Assembly: GCA_013368325.1 (NCBI GenBank)
Contig: JAACJK010000227.1
Coordinates: 426,166-490,165 of the forward strand
DNA length: 64,000 bases
Direction: 5' to 3'
DNA from: Ephemerocybe angulata
Lineage: Eukaryota > Basidiomycota > Agaricomycetes > Agaricales > Psathyrellaceae
Of the stretch, positions 11,146 through 23,190 are shown piece by piece. Each line of letters starts with the position of its first letter. The first letter of the stretch is position 1. A program made the translations under genes and the position numbers. The notes beneath the pieces were generated by a model. It made no database searches, was not told the origin of the DNA, and saw nothing but the letters and a program-made list of their open reading frames with translations.

Positions 11146-14100
11146 AGGCCCAAGGGCCAACACGTTAACGGTCATAGACTGTTCGGTGGGTATGTACCTG
11201 AGGCTTGGATAAACCATTCCGCCTGGAGCCTTACCGTATTTAAATTCTCGGCGTCCAACCGGCGATTCACTTGGGCTCCGTAGCCTCGTTTGGTGTATTT
11301 CAAGTTGCCGGCCATACGCACCAATGCCATCCCGGTCAGTCCATAGCGCCTGTCTACCTCAAACTTGACATGATTAGGGGCCACTGCGCGCCACTGCTCA
11401 CCCTCAAAATATTACTTGCCGAAGGGCTTCCGTTGGCTTTCAGTGGAGGGTACAAGCTGTGGGATGGAGAGAGACGGACAGTCACCGCACCAATGGACGC
11501 TTGAATGTTGTTTCAGAACGTAAAGGTAAGCCTGCGGTGCTTGGCGTCGACGGGATGACGCTCGTCGAAGTGCCCATAAGTCTATTCAATATCCCAGTCC
11601 AAATGGAGAGACGCTTCCAGAGGAACAAGCAGCGGACTCAGACGGGGTATCAGATTTCTTGCATAGTACTTGATTCCTCTCCTGACGAGTGTGCAAGCCA
11701 GGGGTACATCATATTTTATTTACCAACGGCGATCGTCACTCCCGGTTGAATGTACACCAACACTCGACAGCCCAGCCCAACTCTCTGTCGCCCGCAGCTC
11801 TATGGCATCCACTGATTCACTTTGGGACTCTTCAATAGACGTTAAAATCATCGTCGAGTTTGGAGGTTTCGAATGCTCAGTGAGGTCCCTGCCAAGTCGC
11901 CTTTCGATCTCGACTTTCCTGCGCTGCTGGAGGATCACGAACATGACTCTGCTGCACATGATGGACTCCATGGTGTGCTGAAGACTAAAGGTTATTCAGG
12001 TTAGTGTACTATCCTAAATTTATAGAGCCTGAACATAACGCACGGGGTAAGAAGGTTTGCGGAGTTGGCCTACGGCAGGCGGTGAGCTTCACGACCTTAG
12101 CCTGTACTCATTGAAGTTTGGTACTCACCATTGCCGGTATGTTAGGGATGACTAGATTACATATGCATAGAACTACCAAGTCGGCATGAATAAAGGGTTC
12201 TTCGTCTCGTACGGCAAGGGGGTCGTACCTAGAACAACGAGGCAGTATATGATACCTGAAAAGTGCGCTTCAGCTTGTGACATATTTCAGCCTATGCGGG
12301 ACAGACATACCGTTCCGATAGAGGGTTGATACCCAGCTATCACTTGAGTTACGCACTGTTGTGGATTCGAATTCTCCAGCGCGTTGGATCAACTTGAATT
12401 CTGAGAACGCACTTACCGTGTTGAATCCCTTTTACCAGCATCAGCCCAACAGTCACTGGAGCATTCCCACCCCATTTCAGCTTGATATCGCGCGAAGGCT
12501 GGCGAGAGACTTACCTAGCTCGACAATCGCCACCAGGATGTATTTCCCTTGCCCGTATAGTAATGATGCCATTCTCAATCTACACCCTGGGGCAGTGGCG
12601 ACAGGAGTATCAGATACCCCCATGACTACAGAGAGTCAAAACGTATTTCGGGTAGACCGTGCAAGGGAAGTCGCTTACAGGTCATTCCAGGATGCTGGAG
12701 CGCTGTCAGTACCAATATACCGGAGAATGTTGCCTGCTCAAGGTCAGCTTTATAACATCGTGGACTTGAGAGACAAAACTACGCGCAGTCGACGTACGAA
12801 AAGTAGAGTACCGAGAAGGTATAGGACACCCCGGTGGTTTCCCCATAATGCGCAAGTTTGGAGGTATATAATCGCTGGGGATATACTTCAGCGCCAAAGG
12901 TGCTTCGAATAAGTTTGGACGTACTGTGCGCTGCATTCGTACTTATGAAGTATAGCCCTATAACGAATTGAATTGCATTAATTGCACGGTATCTCTGTCT
13001 ACCCTTGCTGCTCACATATAGCCCCCTTGAATATTATTTCGCAGGTCTACGAGGGCAGGTTAGGTGTCGAACGCTTTGAAAATCTACACGAGAGGCACAT
13101 ACTCTGGCATTATCGGTCGACCGATTAACTAGTAAGGGGATGTGAGAAACGCGATGTCTTCAAGTGGAATGTACGTCGCGCACAGTAAACAATCATGGTC
13201 ACGTCGATTAACGGCAGATAACGGTTCACATAGAATAGTGGAAGACCGATGGACCAAGGGCATGTCCATACAGCGGTGACCTGTAGGGGCAAGGTTAAAG
13301 AACGCGAGCGAATTTCAGCCTGTCCCAACGCACCTCCGTTTCGAATGTGAGGAAATAGTCGTACACCTGCGAGAGAGAAGCAGGCCTCTCATTTCCGCCC
13401 CGAAAAGAAATGTATGATCAATACGTACCAGAAGTGCCAGATTCGAAGTAGCATAGAGGCTCTGAGTTAACGCAGTAACCATTCCCAAACCGACCTCGTC
13501 CCACTACCAGAAAACTCCTTGTATGGTGAGCAGATCGTCCTTCTTGAAGTTACGGTTTCTGTGCCAGCTTATTTGGACATTCAGCCGGGGAACCGGGGGT
13601 CTAGAGCTGGTTCGTGGAGGTCGGAGACAAGCACGGCGATGTTGGGGGAGGTCTGGGGTACCTTGTCAACGCGCTGGCTTGCCTTTAAGCAATGTATATA
13701 TAATGCGGCGTCAAAGTTAGAGTGTGTCTGGGAATCGGTGTCTTTTCACGGGTCCGGCAACGCAACAAGTGCCCTTTCCTATGTAAGCCCTGCTGAATTT
13801 GGCCCCAGCTTTTCTCACAAGCTACGGGTGCGAGTTGGGTGCGAGATAACAAAATCTCCTGTGGCCTTGAGCCCGTCCAGCTTATGGGACCCATCATTTT
13901 CCTGTGTGTATATAGAGCATAAATGAGGAGGCCACTTAGAAGGCAGTAGCAGTTTATCTGGCAGATGCAGGTCGGCCCTGAGTTCGTGCGTCAATTACGC
14001 CAAAATCACGTATCGGCGTGGATGTCAAGTGAATGCGAACGTGGAACGTGGGTACTGTGGACTCTTCGTTGTTCTTTATGGAGCAACTCTAATCCCCCGT

Positions 14101-15291
14101 TTCCGAAGATGGGTTGAAAGCGCGAACGCAGCTTGCCCCCATACCCCGGTCCCGGGGCTGGTTCGGCGCAAAGGCACCTGAAGATGGGTCTGGTCTTACA
14201 TAGTGGAGCTCGTAGAGGAAATTTTGCAAAGGAGATCGCAAGTCCACAATTATCATACTTACGACCAATCATCGTGCGGCCCGTGCAACACGGGCAAGCG
14301 CCCACCGGCGCTTACCACACTGCCAGTGCGCGGCATCGGTGGCACCGCCACATCTGAGGCCACAGCTCTCTCTGGCCTGTACCACGATTATACTTAGGGG
14401 TCGGATTGCATAGAAGTTTTTGAGTGTGGGTATCCATCTAACGCAAATTAGCAATGCAATGGGCTACTGTTGTCATCTACCGACATCCTTCAACCATTTC
14501 ACATCCCGGCGTACCTCGCCCAGTGGGAATCGTATCAAAGTTTTCTAAAGTAAGCAATAGCAAAAGCCAGCTTACCATCCCACCCTTACCTTGCCCTTAC
14601 CACCCATAAACGTAGAAATTGAAAGACAGCTGAGTCGCGGCGTGCAAACCTCATGACACTGACTACCTTGTGGGCAAGAGTTGGCACTATTAATGAGATG
14701 GTGATCAAATCATAGAAGCAGTAGTGTATCGAGTTGTCGTTGATGACGATGATAAATCGGTAAATACCTTTACCCATGGACGAGCTTTTGGCTCGCGCCG
14801 AATTGGGGACACCCGCGGACGCGCTTCTAAGTTCTGCGACATCAAAGCAAGTCCACTAAGCTACGTAGCCATCACTGTACTGCTTAACCTGGCGTCAAGT
14901 CCTGCTTTATACACTCAAGAATACCTTGATAGAGCAATGATAGAGCATCTAAAAGGTTCCGCTCCGCTTCTTTGTGATACACGCTGCGATGGCCAGGCAT
15001 CATCAAAGGCTGTTATCAACAAGAACATGTGGAAAGCCAGTACAGATTTAACCCCCCCCCCCTTGAGCGCTCGTTGCTTGAGGCGATTTCCATCAGCTTC
15101 TTTCGATGTTCTAACTTCTAATTGTGTTTGAGCTTGGTGGTGTATCATCTTCTCCATGGTGCTGTGTGAGACACTTGTCATCTTCTTCGGCGCCGGAGAG
15201 CCATAAAAGAAAGGTTTCAAGTCACTTTCGCTCTCTCTAATCCCCCATACCCCAGTGCGCCTACCACCCGTCTACTCCCTCTTTCTTCACC
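11146..15291. other. 4.1 kb gene-poor stretch
   Basis: No gene here can be supported. The longest open frame (12361-12912, +) starts at GTG, resembles no family I know and lacks a convincing exon neighbour. A short ATG frame at 11873-12001 (+) reads like an acidic/His-rich peptide (FDLDFPALLEDHEHDSAAHD) and runs toward a GTTAGT donor-like site, so it could be one exon of an unresolved or decayed gene. A run of 11 C lies at 15052-15062. I see no terminal repeats and no transposase remnant. Confidence 0.45.
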
Positions 15292-16190
15292 ATGCGCGCC
15301 TGGTACTTCGACAACAAGCCCGGACACCAGAAGCTCGCCCATATGGGCGAACACGTCCCAAACGAGGTCGTCTATCAGCTGGGAATTAAGCACTGGAAGA
15401 TTCCCCTTGACGGCCACGAGAAAGTCATCGACGAGATTGCGAAGGAGCGGGACTATCCCAACCGAGATATCATCAATATCTCGAAGGAGGGTCTCGGAGA
15501 GGTGAGGCTATGTTCATTAGCGCTGGGCGCCGCGGTTTACTGAGCCACATCGAATCTCAATAGATTTACGACGAGAAGATGGTATACTTCTTCCAAGAGT
15601 AAGTCGACATCCGGGTCTACGCCCTGACCCTCATCTGAGTCTTCAATTGCTAGGCACATGCACGAAGATGAGGAAATCAGATATATTCTCGACGGGACCG
15701 GATACTATGACATTAGAGGTGAGAATACCCTACCTGTTTCCCATTCGAAAGCTCACCCAATACTTTCACCGTAGAAACACCAACTGATAACTGGATTCGC
15801 TTCCAAGTCGAGGCCGAGGACCTGGTCATTATTCCGGTTGGTATTTACCACCGCTTCACGCTCGACGAAGGAGATTATATCAAATCCGTCAGGCTCTTCC
15901 GAGTGAGTGTCTTATGAGATCCTCCGAGCCCACCGTACTTTTATGCTGACGGTACTTCTTAGGCTGACCCTAAATGGGTCTATCTATATCGCAGCAAGGA
16001 GATGGATGTCAACCCTTACCGCCTTGAATATGTCAACGAGACGAAGGAGAAGTTTGGCTTGCCAGTAACAGAGGAAGAGAAAGCCGCCGTTAAGGAGGCA
16101 TTTGAGAGGCACAAGGCGGAGAACGGAAAGGCAGCGCTCGGCTGGGGCCAGTGGATATGGTGCTGGATAACATGGCGCAGCTATGCCTGA
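15292..16190 (+). CDS. ADI1: acireductone dioxygenase (ARD)
   Basis: Exons 15292-15501, 15564-15598, 15654-15718, 15775-15902 and 15963-16190 give 221 aa. The cupin metal site is visible as [12 protein letters not shown] (two His and a Glu), with the fourth ligand in VGIYHRF. The N-terminus [14 protein letters not shown] and the YFFQEHMHEDEE context are typical of the family. ARD oxidises the acireductone intermediate of the methionine salvage pathway to the 2-keto-4-methylthiobutyrate precursor of methionine when iron is bound; the nickel form gives methylthiopropionate, formate and CO. It is soluble, cytosolic/nuclear. The usual length is ~180 aa; the extra length is a C-terminal tail ending in a Trp-rich stretch ([11 protein letters not shown]) that looks atypical. 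The gene converges on the FAD monooxygenase, with 202 bases between stops that include AATAAA near 16310. Confidence 0.92.
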
Positions 16191-16392
16191 AGGCGAGTGT
16201 TTTGAATTCAAAGTACTTTCCACTTTCCTTTGACTTTATCCTTTTATTGTCGACATTCGACTTGATTCACTGTATATCCACGTTTGACCATGACTTACCT
16301 GTATTTCTAATAAATATACCACTGTTACCTACCTACTATATATCGCATCGTCTACGTTCGAGCCAGAGAACAGAGGTCGCTCCTCCCGCTCC

Positions 16393-17656
16393 CTAGTGCT
16401 CCTCGCCTCCACCAAAGACTTGCGCCAGTCCGTCCATAATATCCTTGACCTCGAGTCCCTTGAGGAAGAGGTTCTGATTCTGTTGTGTCTTCGTCACATT
16501 CTTTGTGGCTCTCTCAAACATTACCGCCTCGTACTCTCCAATGGCTTGTTCAGCCGAGGTACCGGCTTCGATCTTCCGTAGCGCGTGAGCCAAATCAAAC
16601 GCGTCGTGCAAGGCAAGGTTCACGCCAACACCAGCTAAGGGTGTCATGACGTGGGCTGCATCACCTAGGAGTGTAACCCTACTTCTTGTCAGTACTGGTT
16701 TATTGAGAGAACAATCAAAGAGAAGAGACTACATACCCTGCGAGCTTCTTCTCGAAAGAGTAACCTGGGGGATACTGATACAGTGGTCGTACAGCGAGTT
16801 CTCCCTCGTCACAGAGGGCGATGAGTTGCTTCGTCTCGTCCGACCAGTCAGAATAGTACGTCTCCATGAAGTTATCCAAGACTTCCTTCTGAGGCTTCGA
16901 CCAATCAATCCCCGAGACGTCCTTCCAGTTCTCGGGGCCCGGGAAGATGATATAAGTCTTGACCGATCCGTCTCCATTCTTCTGTGCCACGACGAGATCC
17001 TTGCCACTAATGCACATGGAAGACCCCTTCCCGACAAACGCCGCAAGCTGCGGATACTTGTCGCTGAACGACGAGATGCTAGTGCTGACGCACATGGCTC
17101 CTGAATAGGGTGGTAGGACGTCGCTTCGGAGGGAGCGCACCTTGGACCAGACGCCATCCGCTCCGACAAGGATGTCAAACCCACCCGCGCTCGTCCCATC
17201 AGCGAAGTCCAAGCTGAACTTCCGGCCGCCCTCTCCATCCGTATACGACACAGACGAGACCTTCTTCCCCCACTTGATGGTTTCGGGCTCCAAGGCGTCG
17301 AGGAGAATGTCGCGAAGGCGCGCACGATCAATCTCGGGGCGCGCAGGGTCCTCCTCACCCTCCTCCGTGTCATGCATCAAGACTGCTCCGGTCTTGTCCC
17401 GGACATATAGCTCGGTAGCGTCGACACGCATGTGTTTCTTGAATTCGTCGAGGAGGCTGGCCTCTTCCAGAGCAAGACGTCCTGAGTCCTTGTGAATGTC
17501 GAGAGTACCCCCTTGGCTTCGCGCAAATCGGGACGCGTCGAGTTCAAATACTGTATGTCTGATCTGAAGCTTCTTAAGAATCGCAGCGAGGGAGAGGCCG
17601 CCCGGACCTCCACCGACGATGGCGACGTGCATTTGGGAAACAGAGGTAGTAGACAT
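16393..17656 (-). CDS. FAD-dependent monooxygenase, copy 1
   Basis: Two exons, 17656-16737 and 16678-16393, give 401 aa with a phase-2 intron. The three hallmarks of group A flavoprotein hydroxylases are present: the dinucleotide-binding GGGPGGLSLAAIL at residue ~14, the DG-type GADGVWSKVR in mid-protein, and the GD motif GDAAHVMTP followed by GVGVNLALHDAFDLA. These enzymes use NAD(P)H and O2 to hydroxylate aromatic or polyketide substrates; the substrate cannot be told here. The lack of a predicted signal or tail anchor suggests a soluble cytosolic enzyme. A paralogue with the same structure lies at 45.5-46.8 kb, and exon 2 is 286 bases in both. It resembles salicylate-hydroxylase/TetX-like families at motif level only. 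Confidence 0.88.
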
Positions 17657-18034
17657 AGTCGAAGGTAACTCGAAGGCAGAGACTTGTAGGGATGTGGTGA
17701 ACAGTATTGCTTACCGGTGAGATGCTGTTTGGAGGAGGTTGGGAGTGCCTCTTATATGCTTCAAACCCTGAAGGCTAGACGCAATCTATTCTTATCCTTT
17801 TGATGCTGGAGTCATGTGTGACTCAATCCTTTCCCGCTTGGTGGTCCGATCGAAGTCTGACTCGGTTTGGTACTGCGCGCTGACTGCGCTTGGACTGTGC
17901 TTGCGCACATGCACATGGCGTCGCCTCCGAGACGTGTTGGAGATCTGATACGTTCCAACGATTAAACGCGGAATTCACTCTATCCCATTCAGGCCCTTGA
18001 GCTGTCTAGGTATCAGGCCAGGCTCAGAGCGCCT

Positions 18035-18754
18035 ATCGTCCAGAGTCTTCTTCGACTGCTTCACAGCGACGGATTGTGTTCGCCATCTTCAAGCCCTGAT
18101 GAGCTGTTGGATGTAGATGCTTCGTACCTCGTGGGCCTGTCAAGGTGCAGCTGAGAAGTATGGAGTATCTACCATGGCCAGTGCATGTAAAGATGTAATC
18201 CGGTGAGTTATTCCATATAAACTGTGGCCGTCGTGGGGTTGTACTGCTAATTTACCATAGAGCGAGGGTTGCAGACATGCCCTGGTACACACTACGCTAC
18301 TCGCTGGATTGCAATTACATAGATACCTTGGACTCTCCGCTCCACTCCCGCTTTCCTTCAAATTCAGTACCCATACGCTGTATAGGCGCCTATTGTCTTA
18401 TCTCTCACAATACGCACACCGGGAGCGGTGCCCCATCTTATTGACGCGGTACTCCGGCAACCTCCCCCACACAAAAATGCCAAGCATAAACCATACGACT
18501 GCGGGGCGTGGGCGCCGTATGGCAGGGACGCCGTTCTGTCCATGGTAACGAAACATGGTGCGAATACGGTGTTTCCTCGAAGTTCCTGGGACAAGGGTAT
18601 CATACCACCTGGATGGGAGTCCCATGAGTGCGACACTCGTCTGCAAATGGCGGCGAAGTGGGGGGCGATGCGAGTAGTGAGTAGGAGGTTTAGGAAGCTG
18701 GAGCCACTCAGTAAGGTTTTCGAGAGAATGGGAGGGGGATATTCTTTGTTCTAG
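18035..18754 (+). pseudogene. broken BTB gene (copy of the one at 23.2-24.3 kb)
   Basis: The sequence matches, in opposite orientation, the BTB gene at 24268-23191 through part of exon 2, the intron after it, and exons 3-4. The N-terminal half of the BTB fold is absent. An extra base near 18140 (CTGTCAAGGTGCAGCTGAG against CTGGCATGTGCAGCTGAG in the intact copy) shifts the frame just before AEKYGVST. A deletion near 18345-18375 removes the end of exon 3 with its donor site. The tail, including HDCGAW-type and CxxC positions, is still recognisable, as are GRRFRKLEP-type residues near the end. The intact copy is functional-looking, so this one is a decayed duplicate. The homology continues past the gene to about 18870. 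Confidence 0.82.
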
Positions 18755-18981
18755 GAGATCAATGAGACCTGGTGCTGCGAATGGGATCGATAAATGGGCG
18801 ATGGACGCTGTAAGCGCCCATGTCGCCCTGTCTGGCGGATCAAACCTGAATGGCGGATCAATTACGTATGTATCCCCGGTGGATTGCCCAAGACAAGACA
18901 AAGCACAGGGTTGCACTTGACCACCATCATCCCAGAACTCGTTCGATTGCTCGCGCCCACGACACTTCATATCACTAAAAT

Positions 18982-20098
18982 ATGGCAGATTTTGGTACAA
19001 CGGGCCCTTTAGGTGGATGGAGCCTGACAGTCCACGGTCCACGGATATGTCCACGTTCGTACATCTCTTGACTAGTGACTTATCGTAATGTGGAATCTTA
19101 CTCGAGGCTTGAGGCAGTGGGTCCCAGGTGCGACTTACCCGTCGACGTGATCTTCAAGTCAGAGAAGAGTTGGAATCACCAAGGACAGACCGATCATGAA
19201 CTGATCGGTGCACACAAGGCGTTGCTCGCTGAGCAGAGCGAAGGCTTCCCCAGTCCCGAAGACGTCACGAACACCCTGCGCGAACCGGTACCCCTAACCG
19301 AGGATGCGACAACTCTACGCTTGCTGTTCCTATTCATGCACTCGAGAGAACTTGGAGGGCCTCCGGTAGAGATCCTGCAGAAGATTAGGCCGGAGGAGCT
19401 TATCAAACTTTCGAAGGCGGCGGAGAAATACATGGTCCATTACATCGTCGGGTTCTGTCGTCTCGCTATTCTGTGAGTTCTCTTTATGGTATTGGGAACG
19501 CACCTAACATCGAGGCAGTGCCAGGGTCAAGTCCATGCCCATAGAGGCGTTTATCTACGCTACAACGCACGGGGATTCAGGCCTTGCCGATCTCGCCGCC
19601 CCTCTGACCTTCGGTGAGATGGTCAATGAGAATTTTTCAATGACTCCTAGAAAGGCTGGCGGCGTCTTCCGCCGGGAGGTTCCAGACGATAGCATCGTGC
19701 GCTGGGTATGCTTCGGTTTCAACTTCGTTTATTCCTTGCTAACAAGTATACAGTTCGACTTCCGCGAAGAATACATCCACCTGGCCGAGACGATCCTCAC
19801 CCCACCCGACGCACACATCAACTCTCGAAACCGGCCCCACGACTGTGGTGTTTGGACTCCGTACGCTAGGATTGTGCTGGATGGCCTTCCTACTAAGACT
19901 ATGCCGCTCGCTGCCCTTCTGGGAAAGACAGGGGTTAAGGAGCTAGTCCAGGGCCGCTGGGACTCGCGCCAACACCAAGAGATGCTTGGTAACTGCCGTC
20001 TCTGTCAAAAGCGGGCGGAAGAATGGCAGGCCAGAGTCACCAAGGTCATGGATTTCATGTGCACCTTCAGCGGGAAGTCCATTACCAGACGGTTTTAA
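18982..20098 (+). CDS. BTB/POZ domain protein (BTB-B)
   Basis: Exons 18982-19054, 19118-19472, 19519-19705 and 19754-20098 give about 319 aa. Exon 1 ends in ICP with a phase-1 intron, the same arrangement as the other BTB genes of this cluster (each ends in CP). Exon 2 starts with CDLPVDVIFKS and continues through GAHKALLAEQ, the beginning of a BTB/POZ fold. These domains dimerise and often link substrates to cullin-3 ligases. The C-terminal half has the family signature HDCGVWTPY, later NCRLCQKRAEEW. The start was placed at ATG 18982 because it restores the conserved N-terminal exon; a start within the next exon lacks any ATG before the domain. The closest relative is the 3' fragment at 22692-23052 on the other strand. 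Confidence 0.75.
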
Positions 20099-20401
20099 GA
20101 TCTCCAGCGATTCGTACCATTTATTGGCTGATAATTTATTCTATATTTGCTCTCTATATACGATACATCCTTGTCAATAGTAAAACAATCCTTAGCAGCC
20201 CTTTGTAGAGCGAATGGTAAGCGAATTGGGCGCAGACAGAAAATCCGTCCCCGCCATTGTGGATGAGTTCCCGGGGTCCGGCCTCAGCAAGTACTCGGCA
20301 AGTACCCGGGGTCACGCTCGAAGTCGCGTTGCTGGCACCGCGCGGCTCCAGCGCTTATCACAGGCCGCGTTTCATCCTTACCACCAACCCAAGCACCATC
20401 G

Positions 20402-21951
20402 ATGGCAAAGTATGTGATTTTCAGGATATATAACGGCTTTCAAGCAACTTAAACGCTAATATTGTGACCAGCCCTATTGGTCCCACCAATTTCTATGGGC
20501 TCCATGGCGGCGAACCAGCGCCCCCGACACTGCACCAATTTCAAGGTAAGTTGGTGTATTTGGGGACCACGAACATCTATGGGGTCCTGGTGCTCAGATG
20601 AATGCTCGATTGACTGCGAAGACGCGCCCAGCAGACGCAGGACGTACCTGGTTTTGCGTCCTTGTACAGATCTAACAGATTTCCTTTCAGTGCCAATGCA
20701 ACAAACATCCATCTCCGCCCCACCTCCGCCCTCATCGCCCAAGATAACCTTCAAGCCATATCCCCAATCACCACCGCAACCTGCACCACAGACCACACAG
20801 ACCGCACCACAAACCGTACCACAGACCGAGCCACAGACTGCACCACAGACCGCACCGCAGGTCACCCAACAGCCGACAGAGAAGCGTAAACCAGGCAGAC
20901 CCAGAAAGTCCACCACCACCCCCAGCGCGAAGTCAGCCGTCATCGGCCCCAAACGACCTCGCGGTCGACCCCCCAAGGTAAAGCTGCCACCCGCAGATCC
21001 CAGCACCACGGATGCCACTCCCGGTGGCTCTCCCGCGACTCCAGCCACAGCGCCCGTGCGTGCTGCCCCGACGTTGATTCTGGGGCCGGACGGGCTCCCC
21101 GTGAAACGTGGGCGGGGGCGTCCGAGGAAGAACCCGATTAGTGTTAGTGCACAGTTGGGGGAGGGTGTCGTCGCTCCGCCGGTGACGATGTCGGCGAGGG
21201 TGCAGAACCATCTGTCGCTGTTGCAGAAGGATAAGGAGATGGCGGACGGGATCTCGATTGTGCATGTGAACTTTGATACCCCAGCTGCTTCGGCCTCGGC
21301 GTCTGCGAAGCCCCTGCCTCATCGAAATGCGCCGGTACCGGCGACGGCGACCCAGGTTACGATGTCGTCGCAGTATGTGAAAGGGAATGGGGGGTTTGAG
21401 GCGGATATGGACGCTGTGAAGCAGTCGTTGAAGTCGAATATCGAGCAGTATAGGAAGGAGGAGGAGCGCTCGGAGGTGGAAAGGCTCAGGGCGGAAGTGA
21501 AGGGGCTGCGGGAGGGGATGAAGGTGCTCAAGGACGAGTTCTGGAGGGAGTTGAGGAGTATCAGGGAGGAAGTGCGGGCGGGGAGGGAGGGCGCTCAGGT
21601 TCGTTTGTTCGATTACTCCTGGGACCTGCCCTATCTAACGCTGAACCTGATACGACTCGCAGGGCATGAAGCAGTCGACTCCGTCTACCAGCGCGCTGAG
21701 CGAGTCCATTGAGGTCGATAATGCCAACGATGGACCTTCGACGGCGGCGACGTCCGTCGTTGGAGATCTCGATCTCGAGTATCCCCCGGAGTGGGACGAT
21801 ATGTATGTGGATAATGTCGCCCAGGGAGTTGCAGGTGAAGTGCGTAGTATGATGTCTCTGTTTGTGACGCTCGACTGACCCTTGGTAGCCTACAGGTGTT
21901 GTTGAGCACGAGGAACCAACGGACACGAATGGAAGTTGCACCTTCGCTTAG
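20402..21951 (+). CDS. AT-hook protein with coiled coil
   Basis: Exons 20402-20409, 20472-20545, 20691-21598, 21663-21834 and 21896-21951 give about 405 aa. After a Gln/Pro/Thr-rich segment with PQTAPQT-type repeats come three AT-hooks, KRKPGRPRKS, KRPRGRPPKV and KRGRGRPRKN, the GRP core of minor-groove binders of AT-rich DNA. A region of ~75 residues with strong coiled-coil character (EEERSEVERLRAEVKGLREG) follows, then an acidic end. It is probably a nuclear chromatin-associated protein. The tiny first exon (ATG GCA AA) is inferred from a good donor and branch/acceptor. The 145-base intron 20546-20690 is longer than its neighbours and may hide a small exon. The gene sits alone in the spacer between the two arms of an inverted duplication. 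Confidence 0.7.
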
Positions 21952-22691
21952 TGGCCAACTCGGATAAAGGTCTTCAGTACCTTGTCGAGCGCCTCTTCTT
22001 GAGGCAGGATCGTGCTTGCTTCTAAATTTTACTATATCCCATTATTTTGTTTACGGCCCCCAGGGAAGCATGGACTCTCCTTTCGTGATACCAGTCTCCT
22101 TACTTATTGTTGCACATACCGTACCTTCATATCCGCACCTGATTACCTCTAGACCGATTTCGTAGTGATTCTCAATCACTAGCACGTACGTTTTCTATGC
22201 CACTGGTGTTTCAATTCTACTCTATCCACCTGTATATACGTTGACCTGACGATACATTCGTCGTCTCGTCTTATAGATACCCGACACCTTTCTTATTTCA
22301 TACAGCGCCCTCGACTCTAGTCTCTACGCCAGCTCGTCTCTTCCACCTCGCGCGCAACCGGGACCTATCAAAATGTAAGTCATAAGATAAACATTAGGAG
22401 GTCATTATCGTAGAAGGTATATCTGTGGAGTTGAGAAAGGGTTCGATGGGCAGTCGAAAGCAGCCGGGTCATCCAGTATCCAGAGGAGGAGGAGTATCAA
22501 GCTGGTGGCGAGGACTCGCCCATTGTGTGGCAGCTCCTCTGTCGTACTCCGTCAGATTTGGCTCCTCTCCGATCGAGCGATGAACTTCGTATTGACAGGA
22601 GAGAAACATATTCAAATGGGAGGTAGATTTCTACTGCTACTGCTAGATTATAGATAGTACGAAGATTCAAGTTCAAAGATCCTAAAGGTAA
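21952..22691. other. intergenic, no gene seen
   Basis: This is the 3' flank of the AT-hook gene. An ATG immediately followed by a donor-like GTAAGT occurs at ~22374 after a pyrimidine-rich stretch, but I find no second exon that fits. Confidence 0.4.
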
Positions 22692-23052
22692 CTAACTTCT
22701 GGTGAGAGACGTCCTGCTGAAGGTGCGCATGGATTCCATGGCCTTGGTCATTGAAGCCTCCCATTCTTCCGCCCACTTTCGACAGACAGAGCAGTTACCA
22801 AGCATTTCTTGGTGTTGGCGAGAGTTCCCGGGCCAGCGGCCCTGGACTAGCTCCTTAACCCCCGTCTTTCCCAAAAGGGAAACTAGCGCCAAAGACGGTC
22901 CCAGTTGGGATTCGGCCATCAAGCACAACCCTGGCGTACGGTCGACGACGTGCGGGGTCTGAACACCACATTCATGGGATTCGTGGGGCCAGTTTCGAGA
23001 GTTGATGTGTGCGTCGGGTGGGGTGAGGATCGTCCTGGCCAGGTCGATGTAA
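22692..23052 (-). pseudogene. 3' fragment of a BTB-B gene
   Basis: Reading on the - strand, this matches the last exon of BTB-B (19773-20098), beginning at ATCGACCTGGCC and continuing through LLGKTGVKELVQGRW, EMLGNC and CRKWAEEW to a TAG. The first two-thirds of the gene, including the whole BTB fold, are missing. Small insertions disturb the frame between CGV and the LLGKTG block, although a frame remains open to the stop. There is no start of its own. It may be read through from intact BTB-A, whose stop lies 138 bases upstream. Confidence 0.8.
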
Positions 23053-23190
23053 CCTACGTAATTGATCCGCCATTCAGGTTTGATCGGCCAGACAGGGGTT
23101 ACATGGGCGCTTACACGACATTACAGCGTCTATCACCCATTATCGATCCTCTCTGCCGCCCCGGGTCTTCTTTCTCTCCAACATCTAATA

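Noticed and set aside
12361..12912. 183-codon open frame on the + strand
   Set aside because: Starts at GTG, has no recognisable domain and no splice-consistent neighbours, and amino acid composition looks like chance translation.
15052..15062. Run of 11 C as a possible programmed frameshift or switch site
   Set aside because: Lies in non-coding DNA with no gene on either side that it could affect.
20449..21048. - strand frame rich in Gly/Val/Cys-type repeats
   Set aside because: Shadow of the PQTAPQT repeats and AT-hooks of the + strand gene.
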